Shown: positions 53,720-62,575 of the stretch, in pieces
How the letters are laid out: the number at the start of each line of letters is the position of its first letter
How positions within the stretch are numbered: the stretch's first letter is position 1
IMG/VR virus record: IMGVR_UViG_3300025098_000035
Location: 1-63,505 of that record
DNA length: 63,505 nucleotides
Origin: a virus
Strand: one strand, 5' to 3'
Made by a program: the position numbers and the translations under genes
The notes under the pieces: model-generated
What the model saw: the letters and a program-made list of their open reading frames with translations, nothing else
Database searches by the model: none
Told to the model about the DNA's origin: nothing

Positions 53720-54811
53720 TCACTCCATATCGCCGGTTTCATCGTAGTATTTACACTTACCCACACAGAAACCCTCTTGGTAAAGTGTAGCACAGGTAGC
53801 ATGTGGATAACCAGCCATCACTATACTGCGTACTTGTTCTTCTGTCTTCTCTTGTCGGTAGTCAACCCATCCTTGACCGGATATAATTTTTGAAATCATA
53901 CCTACATGCTTCTCTTTTTCTTCATTGGCTATGCGCCAAGCGGGAAAGAACATGCGAAGCCGGTCGGCTAAGTAAGAGGCAAGGTGAAACCTCGCCCTGT
54001 GAGTAGGATTACCGCCACCCATAGCCGCTTGAGATAGGCAGGGTAGCATGTGTAAGTCATCAAGTGATACAGTCGGTATATCCACCGTCTTGATATGCCC
54101 CATTGTCATAATTTTACTTTGTATAACTTTTAATTTAACAGGTATATTACCTAAAGTAATGTAACCGTAATGCGGTTCTTGTCCTTTATTCATTAAATCA
54201 TCATACGATAGATTGAGAAGGTCTTCACTGTTCAAAGGGAACGACCAAACTTCTCGCTTGGCGTTATACGAATTAGGTATGCGTATCATACCACTTGTAT
54301 CGAAGGCAACAGCGGGGTCGTTACACCTTAACCCTCCCAGTTTACTTTCCCATTCATTGATGAGTAGTTTACCGGAGTGCTTTATGCGTGAAAGTTCTGC
54401 ACCATTTTTTGGCTCTATTGTTTCATCAAGCGGAATCCAAACATGAAAACCACCACCGCTGAACCAAACATAGTGTAGTATGTCTTTGTCCATCAACAAG
54501 CGATGTAGTTTTTTTACCTCACTATGTGGTATTTCAAACGGTAAGTCTCTACCTTTGTCCTTGAAATCCTTACAGTCAAAGTCCAGTACGAAGTGGTGTA
54601 TTTTGGGTGTGTTGTAATCTACCCTGTGGTGCTTGGGTGCTTGGGTTTCATTGTAACCATAAGCGGTAAAGTAAACATTACCACTCCCGTTCTTACCCGA
54701 CCAGTAGCGTTCTAATTCGGAGGCATTTTTGACGAGTCTTCGCCAGCCACGCTCACCGCTACTCGGTAATTCAAGGACTTCACGAGGGAAGTCTATGGGT
54801 AAGAAAGCCAC
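53720..54811 (-). CDS. Single-chain archaeo-eukaryotic primase (PriS-like with PriL-like Fe-S domain)
   Basis: A 363-residue primase making RNA or DNA primers. The catalytic AEP half shows VLDFDCKD (Asp77, Asp79), WFSGGGFHVWIPLDE (His123) and AVAFDTSGMIRIPN (Asp171). The C-terminal ~110 residues resemble the iron-sulphur domain of the large subunit PriL: Cys258 in LPCLSQ, THRARFHLASYLADRL, WVDYRQEKTEEQV, and Cys340, Cys349, Cys353 in ATCATLYQEGFCVGKC. Both functions are thus fused in one short chain. The start is GTG at 54811, preceded by GGTGA that overlaps the stop of the upstream gene. Confidence 0.9.
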   Translation of the reverse strand: MAFLPIDFPREVLELPSSGERGWRRLVKNASELERYWSGKNGSGNVYFTAYGYNETQAPKHHRVDYNTPKIHHFVLDFDCKDFKDKGRDLPFEIPHSEVKKLHRLLMDKDILHYVWFSGGGFHVWIPLDETIEPKNGAELSRIKHSGKLLINEWESKLGGLRCNDPAVAFDTSGMIRIPNSYNAKREVWSFPLNSEDLLNLSYDDLMNKGQEPHYGYITLGNIPVKLKVIQSKIMTMGHIKTVDIPTVSLDDLHMLPCLSQAAMGGGNPTHRARFHLASYLADRLRMFFPAWRIANEEKEKHVGMISKIISGQGWVDYRQEKTEEQVRSIVMAGYPHATCATLYQEGFCVGKCKYYDETGDME

Positions 54812-54815
54812 TGTA

Positions 54816-55124
54816 TCACCGATGCTCGTGTAGATAAATGTCGAGGTCTTTCATCAAATCGTCTATCAAGTCGTTGAGATTATCGGCTCGCATGTGTGAT
54901 GGGTGTACAGTATAAGTAATCGTCTTAGGGTGTCTGTATTGAGCCTCACCGTCTATATCAGCGAACTCATCAAGAGTTGTCTGCCGTACAACATTACGCA
55001 AATACTTCTTACGACCTGCACCAGTTGACTTTTGTACTTTCACCACATAGTTGAAATTACCTACTTTTTCATTCATCATTCTTTCTATTAACATTATTAT
55101 TTCAATCATTCTTTTCATCCTCAT
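54816..55124 (-). CDS. Small protein with PCNA-interacting-peptide-like motif
   Basis: A 102-residue protein, start overlapping the Cas4-like gene stop by ATGA. It has a Met-rich helix (1-20), a basic strand region and at residues 48-54 QTTLDEF, matching the core of the PCNA-binding box (Q-x-x-L-x-x-F). The C-terminal part is acidic (NDLIDDLMKDLDIYL). Family unknown. Since this virus has its own PCNA-like clamp, a clamp-binding accessory role is plausible; the motif is short and could be chance. Confidence 0.72.
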   Translation of the reverse strand: MRMKRMIEIIMLIERMMNEKVGNFNYVVKVQKSTGAGRKKYLRNVVRQTTLDEFADIDGEAQYRHPKTITYTVHPSHMRADNLNDLIDDLMKDLDIYLHEHR

Positions 55125-56143
55125 TTATTTTTTTCTTCATTTGTATTATCCAAATATGTGTCCATATCCCAAAACTCGCAATGGGCTTTGTAACTACACC
55201 AGTTGCATTTCAGTTTTTGTTCCTCTAAAGGTAAACCTTCTACCAGCCTACCCAAATACGGTGTGGGTGGAAACTCCATGTTTATGTGTGCTTCAAGTAG
55301 ACGCACCAATCCTTTCTCTATACTCTTAGATGAGTACTTACCACCTTTCTTGGTGTCTTCATAGAATACTGTAGGGCCATCACCGCCGTTAATACCACCG
55401 CCGGGGAACTCCCAGCCCCAATGGGTGATAGGGAGGAACTCGTGATGGGGGCTGTGTTCAAGCATCATTTTGTAAAACTGCATTTCTTTACGCATAGAGC
55501 CGGGTTTGCTCTTGTTATACTTACCAGTCTTCAACTCCATGAGAGCGAAGCCATCATCATCAGCGAACAGTCCATCTATGAAACCGTTCATGTGAATAGG
55601 AATGTGTACACCATCTACTTCAACGAAGCGTGTGGCCTGTATGTTTGCTTCAATAGCGACAGGTCGCCACTGATTACCGTTGGTGATAACCAAGCGGTTG
55701 AATTGCCATTTCACCCACTGTGCTATTTGTTCATCCTCACCGAACTCATACGGTTCGGGAGGGGATGGTATAGCACTGTTGAACAACTTTTCAGCCTCAA
55801 GTAAATCACCTTCATCAATTAACTTTAACACTGATTTTTCTTGTTCGTCGGTGAAGTTACCCCAAAACCACTCCATCATGTCGTGAACATTTAGCCCTCG
55901 TATATGGTGGTCCACTGTCTCTCCACGCAAACCCTTGAACTTCTCAAGGTAGTATTGCTGTGGACACCAGCCGAATGTGCCATAACTTGACTTGGTAACT
56001 CTTAGGATTTTACTTTCATCCTCATTCGGATTCCAAGCGTAGGTGCTACTCTTGTATGAGTCAGCCTCCAATTGGTTGCCGGTAGCCTCAAGGTAATCGT
56101 CTATGCGTGGGCGACTATCATCACCAGTAGGATTCCATCTCAT
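55121..56143 (-). CDS. Cas4/RecB-like PD-(D/E)XK nuclease with Fe-S cluster
   Basis: A 340-residue nuclease. Motifs: Cys60 in YGTFGWCPQQYYLEK, His87 in the helix after it, Asp190 in GFIDGLF, Glu203 and Lys205 in ALMELKTGKYNK, and Cys313, Cys316 and Cys322 in KCNWCSYKAHCEFW. One N-terminal and three C-terminal Cys around a RecB nuclease core is the iron-sulphur arrangement of Cas4 and AddB. In viruses such enzymes process ends in replication and recombination. No CRISPR array or other cas gene is nearby, so it is a replication gene. Overlaps its neighbours by ATGA. Confidence 0.9.
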   Translation of the reverse strand: MRWNPTGDDSRPRIDDYLEATGNQLEADSYKSSTYAWNPNEDESKILRVTKSSYGTFGWCPQQYYLEKFKGLRGETVDHHIRGLNVHDMMEWFWGNFTDEQEKSVLKLIDEGDLLEAEKLFNSAIPSPPEPYEFGEDEQIAQWVKWQFNRLVITNGNQWRPVAIEANIQATRFVEVDGVHIPIHMNGFIDGLFADDDGFALMELKTGKYNKSKPGSMRKEMQFYKMMLEHSPHHEFLPITHWGWEFPGGGINGGDGPTVFYEDTKKGGKYSSKSIEKGLVRLLEAHINMEFPPTPYLGRLVEGLPLEEQKLKCNWCSYKAHCEFWDMDTYLDNTNEEKNK

Positions 56144-56328
56144 TCTTTCATCTCCATTTCAATCAATTTCTGCAAGTACACGGCCAAGTCCATCGCTTCT
56201 TCTTGAGCATGGATGAGCCATTGAAGACGAGAGAGTGGTGCGGTTTCCATAGTGACCCCGTACTTCGCTTTGCCTACTTCTGCTCGCTGTGCAATTTTCT
56301 TGCATACTTCGTCTTCTATTCTGCTCAT
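56140..56328 (-). CDS. Short MazG-like NTP pyrophosphohydrolase-like protein
   Basis: A 62-residue helical protein, RAEVGKAKYGVTMETAPL, then RLQWLIHAQEEAMDLAVYLQ. The W-L-x-HAQEEAMDLAVYL segment matches the helix with the metal-binding acidic residues (EExxD) in small phage MazG-like proteins, which remove nucleotides from dNTP pools or alarmones. It is shorter than typical (about 95-110 residues), so it may be a minimal form. The PolB stop TGA is part of its ribosome site GGTGATAAA. It overlaps the Cas4-like gene by ATGA. Confidence 0.75.
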   Translation of the reverse strand: MSRIEDEVCKKIAQRAEVGKAKYGVTMETAPLSRLQWLIHAQEEAMDLAVYLQKLIEMEMKE

Positions 56329-56332
56329 TTTA

Positions 56333-58726
56333 TCACCAGTATTGTTTTAAGACCCGCTTCGCAGTGAGTCGTTCTAAATCCCAGTCGAGTGTTTCATACA
56401 CGACCTTGAGTTTCTTTGCTATCCATTTGTCAACGCATGTAGTCCAATCAATATCATACTCATCCAGTTCACTTACTTCATCGTATGCTATCACATTGGT
56501 TTGAGGTTGACCCTCCGGTACACCGTTTATGAATACCCACTTAACGCTATCACCTTTATTAAAATCAGTGTTATTGTATTTGTTTGAGTATTGCGCCGCC
56601 TTCGCTGTGTTCGGTGTGTGTGATGGGTTGTAGTCATCTAAGTGCTTTTGAATGCGCCCGTATGCTGATACATCATCCAGTGCGCCACCACCATAGACAG
56701 CCTTCACCATTGGTCGGATGTTATCAAACAAATCACCTTCATCAGCCCCATTGCATATGAGCGTGAAAGCCTCACGCTGTACACGCTTACTCAATGGTGG
56801 TGCATTAGCCGCTTTCATAGCAAAGCCTGTCACCTTCATCTCACCCTTGTCTTCGGGAGGGTATGACTTGATACCGAAGTTTCGATTCTTGATACCGGCA
56901 GTGAACCAGTAAGGGAAAAAGGCTTCAAGTTCTACATCGAGATACTTCAAATCCATTTCTTCTTGAGCGATGCGAGTCAACTCACCTGCAACTTCTTCGG
57001 CTTCATCGAAGGGAACTTGAATGTAACATGAATCGGTGTGTCCTGCAAGCCCTCGGTAGCCCATCTCTTCACTCTTCTTAACAAGCATACTGATAGACTC
57101 TCTACCGAGATAAGTGATACACTGTGCAATTGGGTAACTACTCCATTGTCCACCAATTTTCTTAGTACCAGTCATACCGTATATGGCATTGACAGCAACC
57201 TTGACCGCCATCTGTAACATGTTGTAACCAAGGCGTATGTCAGCGTCATCAGCCTCACGCATGAGGCGTTTGTACTCCTTACGGAGAGCGAGCATTTGTT
57301 TGACGACAGAAGGTAGTATGCCTTCTTTGTCTTGATGCCAGTGGAATGTACCACCTGTAAGGGGTATCATGTTACCTTTGTCATCATACTTAGGAGGAAC
57401 TTTCAGTGTGAGAATATTCTCCCCCGGCCCGTCTGCAATCGTAGTCCAACATAGGTTGGCGGAGAGTATGATGTTTGGATAGAGTGATGCGAAGTCAACC
57501 AGTGCCACATTTTCATGTCGCCCTGCTACCGGAGGCATAACCCACGCCGCCTGTAGTTCGGGGCGTTCTTGAATGTAAGAAGAGGGTGCTTTGAGGTCAG
57601 TACGACGACCAATCAACCCTCGGAAGTATCGAGTGACCTTGTGGGTGCTACCGAATGAGACACCCGCCAATTGTTGCATGGCTATGTGATAGGATATACA
57701 ATTCAATTTCTCATCACAGTCACGCAGTAATGTAGTGTCAACTAAACAATAGTCAACGAAATCGTCATAGTATTCCCTCCATCCATTGAAGACGGTCATA
57801 CCTTCAATGTCGTTTGTTAATTTACCACTGAAACCAAGTTCAGTAGCGAACCAATCCAACTTGCGAGACTGTGCTTGACCCTTACCGGACTTCTGCCATA
57901 TACCCTCAAAGCCACTACCGTCAGTCCACTGCGCCGCAGTATCGAATATCAGTCGCCCCTTGATAGGTTGAGCAGTGGTGCGGTATGCGCCCGTCTTCTT
58001 GTTCGGTGCTACTACTCTACGCACAGGAGATAGACGCTCACGCTCTACACCCAGTTGTTGGTACAAGTGAGGTAAATCAGCCCAAGCAATAGCATGAGCC
58101 ACCAGCATGTCGGGGTTGCACTCTTCAAGGTAAGACAAGAAGCCATCGTGCATCTCATGTTCATTAGGATAGGTGCGTAGTTCATACCCTTCGTAACGGT
58201 CTATCCATTCAGTCTTAGTAATAGTATCACGAATAGATTCTTCACTCCAAGCGAACACTACAGGGTGGTCGCTGAATGTATCGGACACAGCCATTACCGT
58301 TGTCGTTTGGTCTTCGGTGTCCCACTCAAGGTCAAAGTACCATATCCGAGGTTTGAACTCCGGCAACTTATCGGGATAGTTGGTGAGTAGTATTTGGTCG
58401 AGGTAATTGAGGTCAGCCTCATATGTCCATACCCCACACTTCTCTTTCAATTCCCATAGAGTATTGGGGTGCTGTACAGTTACTTTCAGTATTGTTTTAC
58501 CGTCGAGTCCGGTCGCCTTGATGTTCGGATGAATAGTTCCCCTGTGTCCTCTAATGCGATTCATTACATATTGAGGTGCTTCTTCGGCTACCCAAAAGAA
58601 AGGCTCAACATAATCATCGTCGCCCTTCATGATGTATCGCTCGTGTAGCACCCCATCAGCCCCACGAGTACGCTCGTAGATGGTAGGTGGGTCATACGGG
58701 TCATCAGTGAACCAATCAATAATCAT
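56333..58726 (-). CDS. polB: Family B DNA polymerase
   Basis: The replicative polymerase, 797 residues from the ATG at 58726 (GGAGGTGG before it). Exonuclease motifs: YFDLEWDTE (I), AHAIAWADLPHL (II), and YCLVDTTLL (III). Polymerase motif A DFASLYPNII begins at Asp411; motif B-like KVAVNAIYGMTG follows; motif C reads AGHTDS, with His563 in place of the first Asp of the usual YGDTDS while Asp565 is kept. In RB69 polymerase the second Asp is the main metal ligand, so activity may remain. It overlaps the methyltransferase gene by 11 bases. Together with clamp, loader and primase it makes an almost complete archaeal-type replisome. Confidence 0.95.
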   Translation of the reverse strand: MIIDWFTDDPYDPPTIYERTRGADGVLHERYIMKGDDDYVEPFFWVAEEAPQYVMNRIRGHRGTIHPNIKATGLDGKTILKVTVQHPNTLWELKEKCGVWTYEADLNYLDQILLTNYPDKLPEFKPRIWYFDLEWDTEDQTTTVMAVSDTFSDHPVVFAWSEESIRDTITKTEWIDRYEGYELRTYPNEHEMHDGFLSYLEECNPDMLVAHAIAWADLPHLYQQLGVERERLSPVRRVVAPNKKTGAYRTTAQPIKGRLIFDTAAQWTDGSGFEGIWQKSGKGQAQSRKLDWFATELGFSGKLTNDIEGMTVFNGWREYYDDFVDYCLVDTTLLRDCDEKLNCISYHIAMQQLAGVSFGSTHKVTRYFRGLIGRRTDLKAPSSYIQERPELQAAWVMPPVAGRHENVALVDFASLYPNIILSANLCWTTIADGPGENILTLKVPPKYDDKGNMIPLTGGTFHWHQDKEGILPSVVKQMLALRKEYKRLMREADDADIRLGYNMLQMAVKVAVNAIYGMTGTKKIGGQWSSYPIAQCITYLGRESISMLVKKSEEMGYRGLAGHTDSCYIQVPFDEAEEVAGELTRIAQEEMDLKYLDVELEAFFPYWFTAGIKNRNFGIKSYPPEDKGEMKVTGFAMKAANAPPLSKRVQREAFTLICNGADEGDLFDNIRPMVKAVYGGGALDDVSAYGRIQKHLDDYNPSHTPNTAKAAQYSNKYNNTDFNKGDSVKWVFINGVPEGQPQTNVIAYDEVSELDEYDIDWTTCVDKWIAKKLKVVYETLDWDLERLTAKRVLKQYW

Positions 58727-59432
58727 CAATCCACCTCCTTGCATATTCTACATGGGCTTTATTTATTTCAAAGCCAACATATTCTAAGCCCATTATTTTA
58801 GACGCTATGCCAGTAGTGCCGCTACCATTGAAAGGGTCCACTACTAAACCTTCTACAGCCGCCAAGCGTAAGCACCAAAGAGGTAATTCCACAGGGAATC
58901 TATCGTTGTGCCTCTTTTGTTCTTTGGATTGGACAGTCTTATACTTTAAGGGCCATACATTACCTCGGCACTTTAGGTCTTGGTCTGCAAATCTACCGAT
59001 GTTTGACTTGTCGGCATACTCTACACCAATAGATAATCTATCAAGAACGGGTTTACCCTTAGTCAGTATGAAAATGAACTCGGTGAGGTTATTCACTCGC
59101 TTGTTACCCTGTATAGGGCGGTAGTGATTCTTCACCCATGTAATTGTATCGTTCCATGCGAAGCCCGCTTCTTCGGCCATCATAGCAACACGGAAAGCCC
59201 TTGACTTGAAACCTGCTAAGTGTCCAAAGTTCATGAATAAAACGGTATTGTTTTTTAGAATACGGTGGGCTTGTTTAAGCCAAGCAGTCATCAGTTCGTC
59301 AGTATATCCATCCTCGTCTTTGTAAGGGGGTGATGTAATGATACAATCAACGCTACTGTTTAACATTTCACTCATACCTGTTATACAGTCTTGCTCAACA
59401 ATCATACACTCGTTTAATGTAGGTTTATTCAT
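58716..59432 (-). CDS. DNA N6-adenine or N4-cytosine methyltransferase
   Basis: A 238-residue methyltransferase. Motif IV TSPPYKDEDGY comes first (from about residue 34) and the SAM-binding motif I DPFNGSGTTGIASK comes near the end, followed by GLEYVGFEIN, the beta-class order. SPPY marks methylation of an exocyclic amino group. No restriction endonuclease is beside it, so it is an orphan enzyme, likely protecting viral DNA from host restriction or marking it. Start overlaps the PCNA stop (TGATG). Confidence 0.93.
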   Translation of the reverse strand: MNKPTLNECMIVEQDCITGMSEMLNSSVDCIITSPPYKDEDGYTDELMTAWLKQAHRILKNNTVLFMNFGHLAGFKSRAFRVAMMAEEAGFAWNDTITWVKNHYRPIQGNKRVNNLTEFIFILTKGKPVLDRLSIGVEYADKSNIGRFADQDLKCRGNVWPLKYKTVQSKEQKRHNDRFPVELPLWCLRLAAVEGLVVDPFNGSGTTGIASKIMGLEYVGFEINKAHVEYARRWIDDY

Positions 59433-60184
59433 CAGTCATCACCTACATCTACGACCATGAGAAGCGTGGTTACTTGTTCAAAAATTACTATCGTTCCTCT
59501 ACCCATGTGCATACGAGCCTCACCATCATCGAGATAGTTGAGGCAGGTAGGCAGGGCATCGGTGAACATCGAGTCAACAGTAGTAGCAGGGCCATCAGTG
59601 TCCCATACAGGGAGTGTGGTAAACAAACGACCACTTGCCGCCTTACCTGCTACAATACCTACCTCTTCTTCACCACAGTGAATACGCAACTTGAAGTCCG
59701 TGTCCTTCGCCAGTATGCCACGCATGTTGGCAAATGAAATCAAATCCTTTGTCATCAGTGATGAGTGGGTGGACAAGTTGGATTTACCAAACTTAGCCCA
59801 CCCACCTTCTTGACACTTCTTTAACAGTGAACGAATTACAACGGCCTTGATTGCTGACTCAATATCATTCGTACTCGGTAGTTGCAACTTGTTACCACCT
59901 GCTTCGATGTGTAACGGTTTGTGTGTGTCAACTTGCCGCAGTGTTACATTTTCCTCCTTTGTCGCTTTCATGAACTTGAGTGCTTTCTCAAGGTCAGCGA
60001 TGTGGATAGCCCCTTCTTCTATCACCTGTACGGAGAGGAAATACTTTCGCAAGTAAAACGATGCGTAAGCAACCTCAACCGTTACACGAGAACCGGCGCA
60101 ATCCAACCGTAGGTCGGGTACACCTTTCGTGAAGACAGAAAGGAACGAGAGGAACTCGCTTTTATTCACTGTAATTTTAGTCAT
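59432..60184 (-). CDS. PCNA-like sliding clamp
   Basis: A 250-residue clamp of correct length for PCNA. The pattern of two beta-alpha repeats is visible: N-terminal NKSEFLSFLSVFTKGVPDLR, then VEVAYASFYLRKYF, AIHIADLEKALKFMK, the second half starting near residue 140 (STHSSLMTKDLISFANMRGI) and the end GRGTIVIFEQVTTLLMVVDV. Sequence is diverged and the usual acidic C-terminal segment is short. It would hold PolB and the nucleases on DNA, loaded by the RFC subunit. The start has TGAGGTG six bases upstream. Confidence 0.85.
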   Translation of the reverse strand: MTKITVNKSEFLSFLSVFTKGVPDLRLDCAGSRVTVEVAYASFYLRKYFLSVQVIEEGAIHIADLEKALKFMKATKEENVTLRQVDTHKPLHIEAGGNKLQLPSTNDIESAIKAVVIRSLLKKCQEGGWAKFGKSNLSTHSSLMTKDLISFANMRGILAKDTDFKLRIHCGEEEVGIVAGKAASGRLFTTLPVWDTDGPATTVDSMFTDALPTCLNYLDDGEARMHMGRGTIVIFEQVTTLLMVVDVGDD

Positions 60185-60317
60185 AATATCACCTCATAGT
60201 GTAAGTAGGAAAGGAGAAGGGGCAACAAAACCAACCCCCTATCAGTGGCAACCGAAGCCCATTCGATTGTGAAAACCTTACTCCTTATTACTTGACAAAC
60301 CTACCTCACTTGGAGTC
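60185..60317 (-). other. 133-base intergenic region upstream of PCNA
   Basis: The longest gap in the window. It contains the TGAGGTG ribosome site of PCNA (top-strand complement at 60190-60196). On the top strand GGGGCAACAAAACCAACCCC could form a weak four-pair stem. I found no convincing TATA box, but a promoter or attenuator for the clamp-methyltransferase-PolB group is possible here. Confidence 0.4.
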
Positions 60318-61274
60318 TCATAGTGTACCGTCATACAAGTCCGGTAGTCCATTCCATGTGTAATCGCCATCGGGTCGTGTCACGAAGACCGACCGAGATT
60401 GATTCACGAGGTTTGGATTGGTCTTACACTTAGTGTACGACGCTGTAAAGACTGTCTTTTCTAATTCACCTTCATCGTTGTGTTCCTGTGTCTCTTGCAT
60501 GTGGATAATGGTTGGCAAGTAGCCGTTCATTTTCTTTTCCCACGCAGGTTTCCACTCATCAACCGGCCCACTCTTGTAAGAGAAGTTGGCGATAGTCATG
60601 TGTGTTTCCCAAAAGACACGCACACCGAGTCGAACAAGGTCACGGCTCAATCGAGTAAGTTGGTGAAAGCGAGCGTTACGCATACCCCACGCTGTCTGCG
60701 ACTTGATTTTCTCCATACCACCACCGCTGTAATCCGCTGATTGGATAGCGTCTTTCGCCATACCCAAGTCAACGATACGCATGTTATGGTTGCATATCTC
60801 AAGCCATGAATCAATACCACTCAACAGTACGCCCCACACCGGCTTACCGGCTTCGGCTTCATTGATGAGGTATCGCATGATTTTCATGATACGGTCGTGT
60901 GTAGCAGGGTAATCGTGTGCTGTGCGGTCATGCCCCATCTGCCACGGATTCCATGAGCGAATGTTTTCATTCTTGTAGATAGATGAGTTAAGCATACCAC
61001 CACCACCGTCAAAGTCAATCACTTGAAGTGTTGAGTCTTCGGGTTTAGATTCATCCTTCTCAAAGGCATCAAGAACGATAGCCGACTTACATGTGCCGTC
61101 ATGCCCCATGATACCAATGAACTGATGTGTCTTTAGCATGAAAGTACGAGCGTTGTCTTCGGCTCGCATTTCAGCGAAGGGGTCGCCGGAAAGAGGCTTC
61201 TTAACCTCTACCGGCTCGCTTACTTCAGCCTTAATTTTCTTCTGTGCTTCTGCTGTCTGTCCAAATCCTGCCAT
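60318..61274 (-). CDS. RecA/RadA-fold ATPase, Sak4-like
   Basis: A 318-residue ATPase. Walker A GHDGTCKS is at residues 57-64, with Cys where Gly is usual; Walker B-like strands are VIDFDGG and GVLLSGIDSW; later VFWETHMT and TASYTKCKTNP resemble the RecA core. Size and Walker pattern match Sak4 single-strand annealing/recombinase proteins of phages and RadB-like archaeal proteins. It lies directly after the probable ssDNA-binding protein, a natural partner in recombination. Start at 61274, with the TGAGGTG site formed by the previous stop at 61282-61288. Confidence 0.82.
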   Translation of the reverse strand: MAGFGQTAEAQKKIKAEVSEPVEVKKPLSGDPFAEMRAEDNARTFMLKTHQFIGIMGHDGTCKSAIVLDAFEKDESKPEDSTLQVIDFDGGGGMLNSSIYKNENIRSWNPWQMGHDRTAHDYPATHDRIMKIMRYLINEAEAGKPVWGVLLSGIDSWLEICNHNMRIVDLGMAKDAIQSADYSGGGMEKIKSQTAWGMRNARFHQLTRLSRDLVRLGVRVFWETHMTIANFSYKSGPVDEWKPAWEKKMNGYLPTIIHMQETQEHNDEGELEKTVFTASYTKCKTNPNLVNQSRSVFVTRPDGDYTWNGLPDLYDGTL

Positions 61275-61285
61275 ACACAATCACC

Positions 61286-62575
61286 TCATTCAAATTGATT
61301 TACTCCTGTATTACCACCAGTCGCTCGCTTTCGGCAACGGCGTGGGTCGCCATAGATACCCATGACGCTAATTTTAGGAGAGATGAGTCCATCACGGTCT
61401 TTCATACCGACACGGCCAAAGACGAAGACAGTGGACTTTTCAGCGTAGTCAAAGGCTTCTTCACCCCAACCACTCGTGAACGGGTCACACATCACGCCGA
61501 CAGCACCAGCAATCCAACAGTCAATATCACCTGCAATGGTGCTTGAAAGTGTCATGTTGTAGTTGAATCCTTCGGGGTCATACTCGCTGTCACGAGGTTC
61601 AGTATTCATGCTGTTGATTGTACCCTTCGTGATGATGAGTGGGCCGTATGTAACTTGTCGGCCACCAATTTCGGTGCGTTCTTTTCTTGATTCAAACGCT
61701 TCTTCTAATTGGTCTATGTGTACGAACATGTCATGGTCTTCGCTTACCCAGTAGTTCTTCGGTTGAAGAAGTGAACGCATACCTTCGGGTACGAACTCGT
61801 CAGTGTAATTAGGAGTGAAGTCATCGTAAGTACCGAGTACTGTCTTGAAGTATTCATTCGCTGTGTCACGAGGTGGTACGACCGAGATTTTACATGGTCG
61901 GCCAATGTCGAGATTCATGTCAGCATTGTCGTTTGTCAAGTCCACTTTCCATAGACCGATGTTGGCGTTGTTAAGGAAATCACCTTCTTCACCACCGAGG
62001 AAATATGCGTAGCGACCCATGCGAACAGGGGATGATGGTAGCCCCTTGCGAGTAAGGAGACATACCCAATCATCACCTGTCTTGATACCGAATGGTGGGT
62101 CTTCGCTTGAACTGTTGGTGAGTGGAGTAAGCCCATCCTTGTTGCGGATGGCCCACACATCACCGTCTTTCTCAAAGACACCAACACGACCCAAACCAAT
62201 TGCTTCGGCAGGGTCTTTGTTGAAGAGTGCAACATTCGACTTAACGATGTTCTGCAACCTGTCTTTCTTTCTGTCTGCAACGCCAAGGAAACAGCCGACC
62301 CATGTGTTTGTATTACTACCGCCACCAGTCTTCTTGCGAGTCTGTACGAAGGCTTGTTCAGCCCAGTCTATCAACAGGTCATCGTCTTCTTCGGCAGGGT
62401 TGTCACAACCCCACTCTTCTTTGATGTAGTTGAGATAGTCTTGCTTGACCTCATCAGCCTTCTTGTTCGTTCTTTCTGCGTAAGCAACGATACGCTGTGC
62501 CACCCCTTGAGGTAATGCAAGTGTAGCAGGTGCTTCGCTTGTTTCTGTATATTCGTCTTGTTCTGTCCAACTCAT
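61286..62575 (-). CDS. Probable single-stranded DNA-binding protein (RPA-like)
   Basis: A 429-residue protein. The N-terminal part is acidic and helical (EEDDDLLIDWAEQAFVQ); residues about 80-300 show OB-like beta segments (NTWVGCFLGVADRKK, GRVGVFEKDGDVWAIRNK, GRYAYFLGG) and the C-terminal third (GPLIITKGTINSM, VFVFGRVGMKDRDG, KISVMGIYG) another possible OB unit. In archaeal viruses the gene between RFC and RadA/Sak4 is often RPA/SSB, and a replisome of this completeness would need one. No diagnostic motif is seen, so the call rests on fold pattern and context. It overlaps the RFC stop by ATGA. Confidence 0.62.
   Translation of the reverse strand: MSWTEQDEYTETSEAPATLALPQGVAQRIVAYAERTNKKADEVKQDYLNYIKEEWGCDNPAEEDDDLLIDWAEQAFVQTRKKTGGGSNTNTWVGCFLGVADRKKDRLQNIVKSNVALFNKDPAEAIGLGRVGVFEKDGDVWAIRNKDGLTPLTNSSSEDPPFGIKTGDDWVCLLTRKGLPSSPVRMGRYAYFLGGEEGDFLNNANIGLWKVDLTNDNADMNLDIGRPCKISVVPPRDTANEYFKTVLGTYDDFTPNYTDEFVPEGMRSLLQPKNYWVSEDHDMFVHIDQLEEAFESRKERTEIGGRQVTYGPLIITKGTINSMNTEPRDSEYDPEGFNYNMTLSSTIAGDIDCWIAGAVGVMCDPFTSGWGEEAFDYAEKSTVFVFGRVGMKDRDGLISPKISVMGIYGDPRRCRKRATGGNTGVNQFE

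Noticed and set aside
55121-56143. Cas4-like gene as evidence for a CRISPR system
   Set aside because: No repeats or other cas genes are present; Cas4-like nucleases are common viral replication genes.
60200-60260. Weak stem GGGG...CCCC upstream of PCNA as a terminator or riboswitch
   Set aside because: Only four pairs and a long loop, no T tract next to it; not enough for a call.
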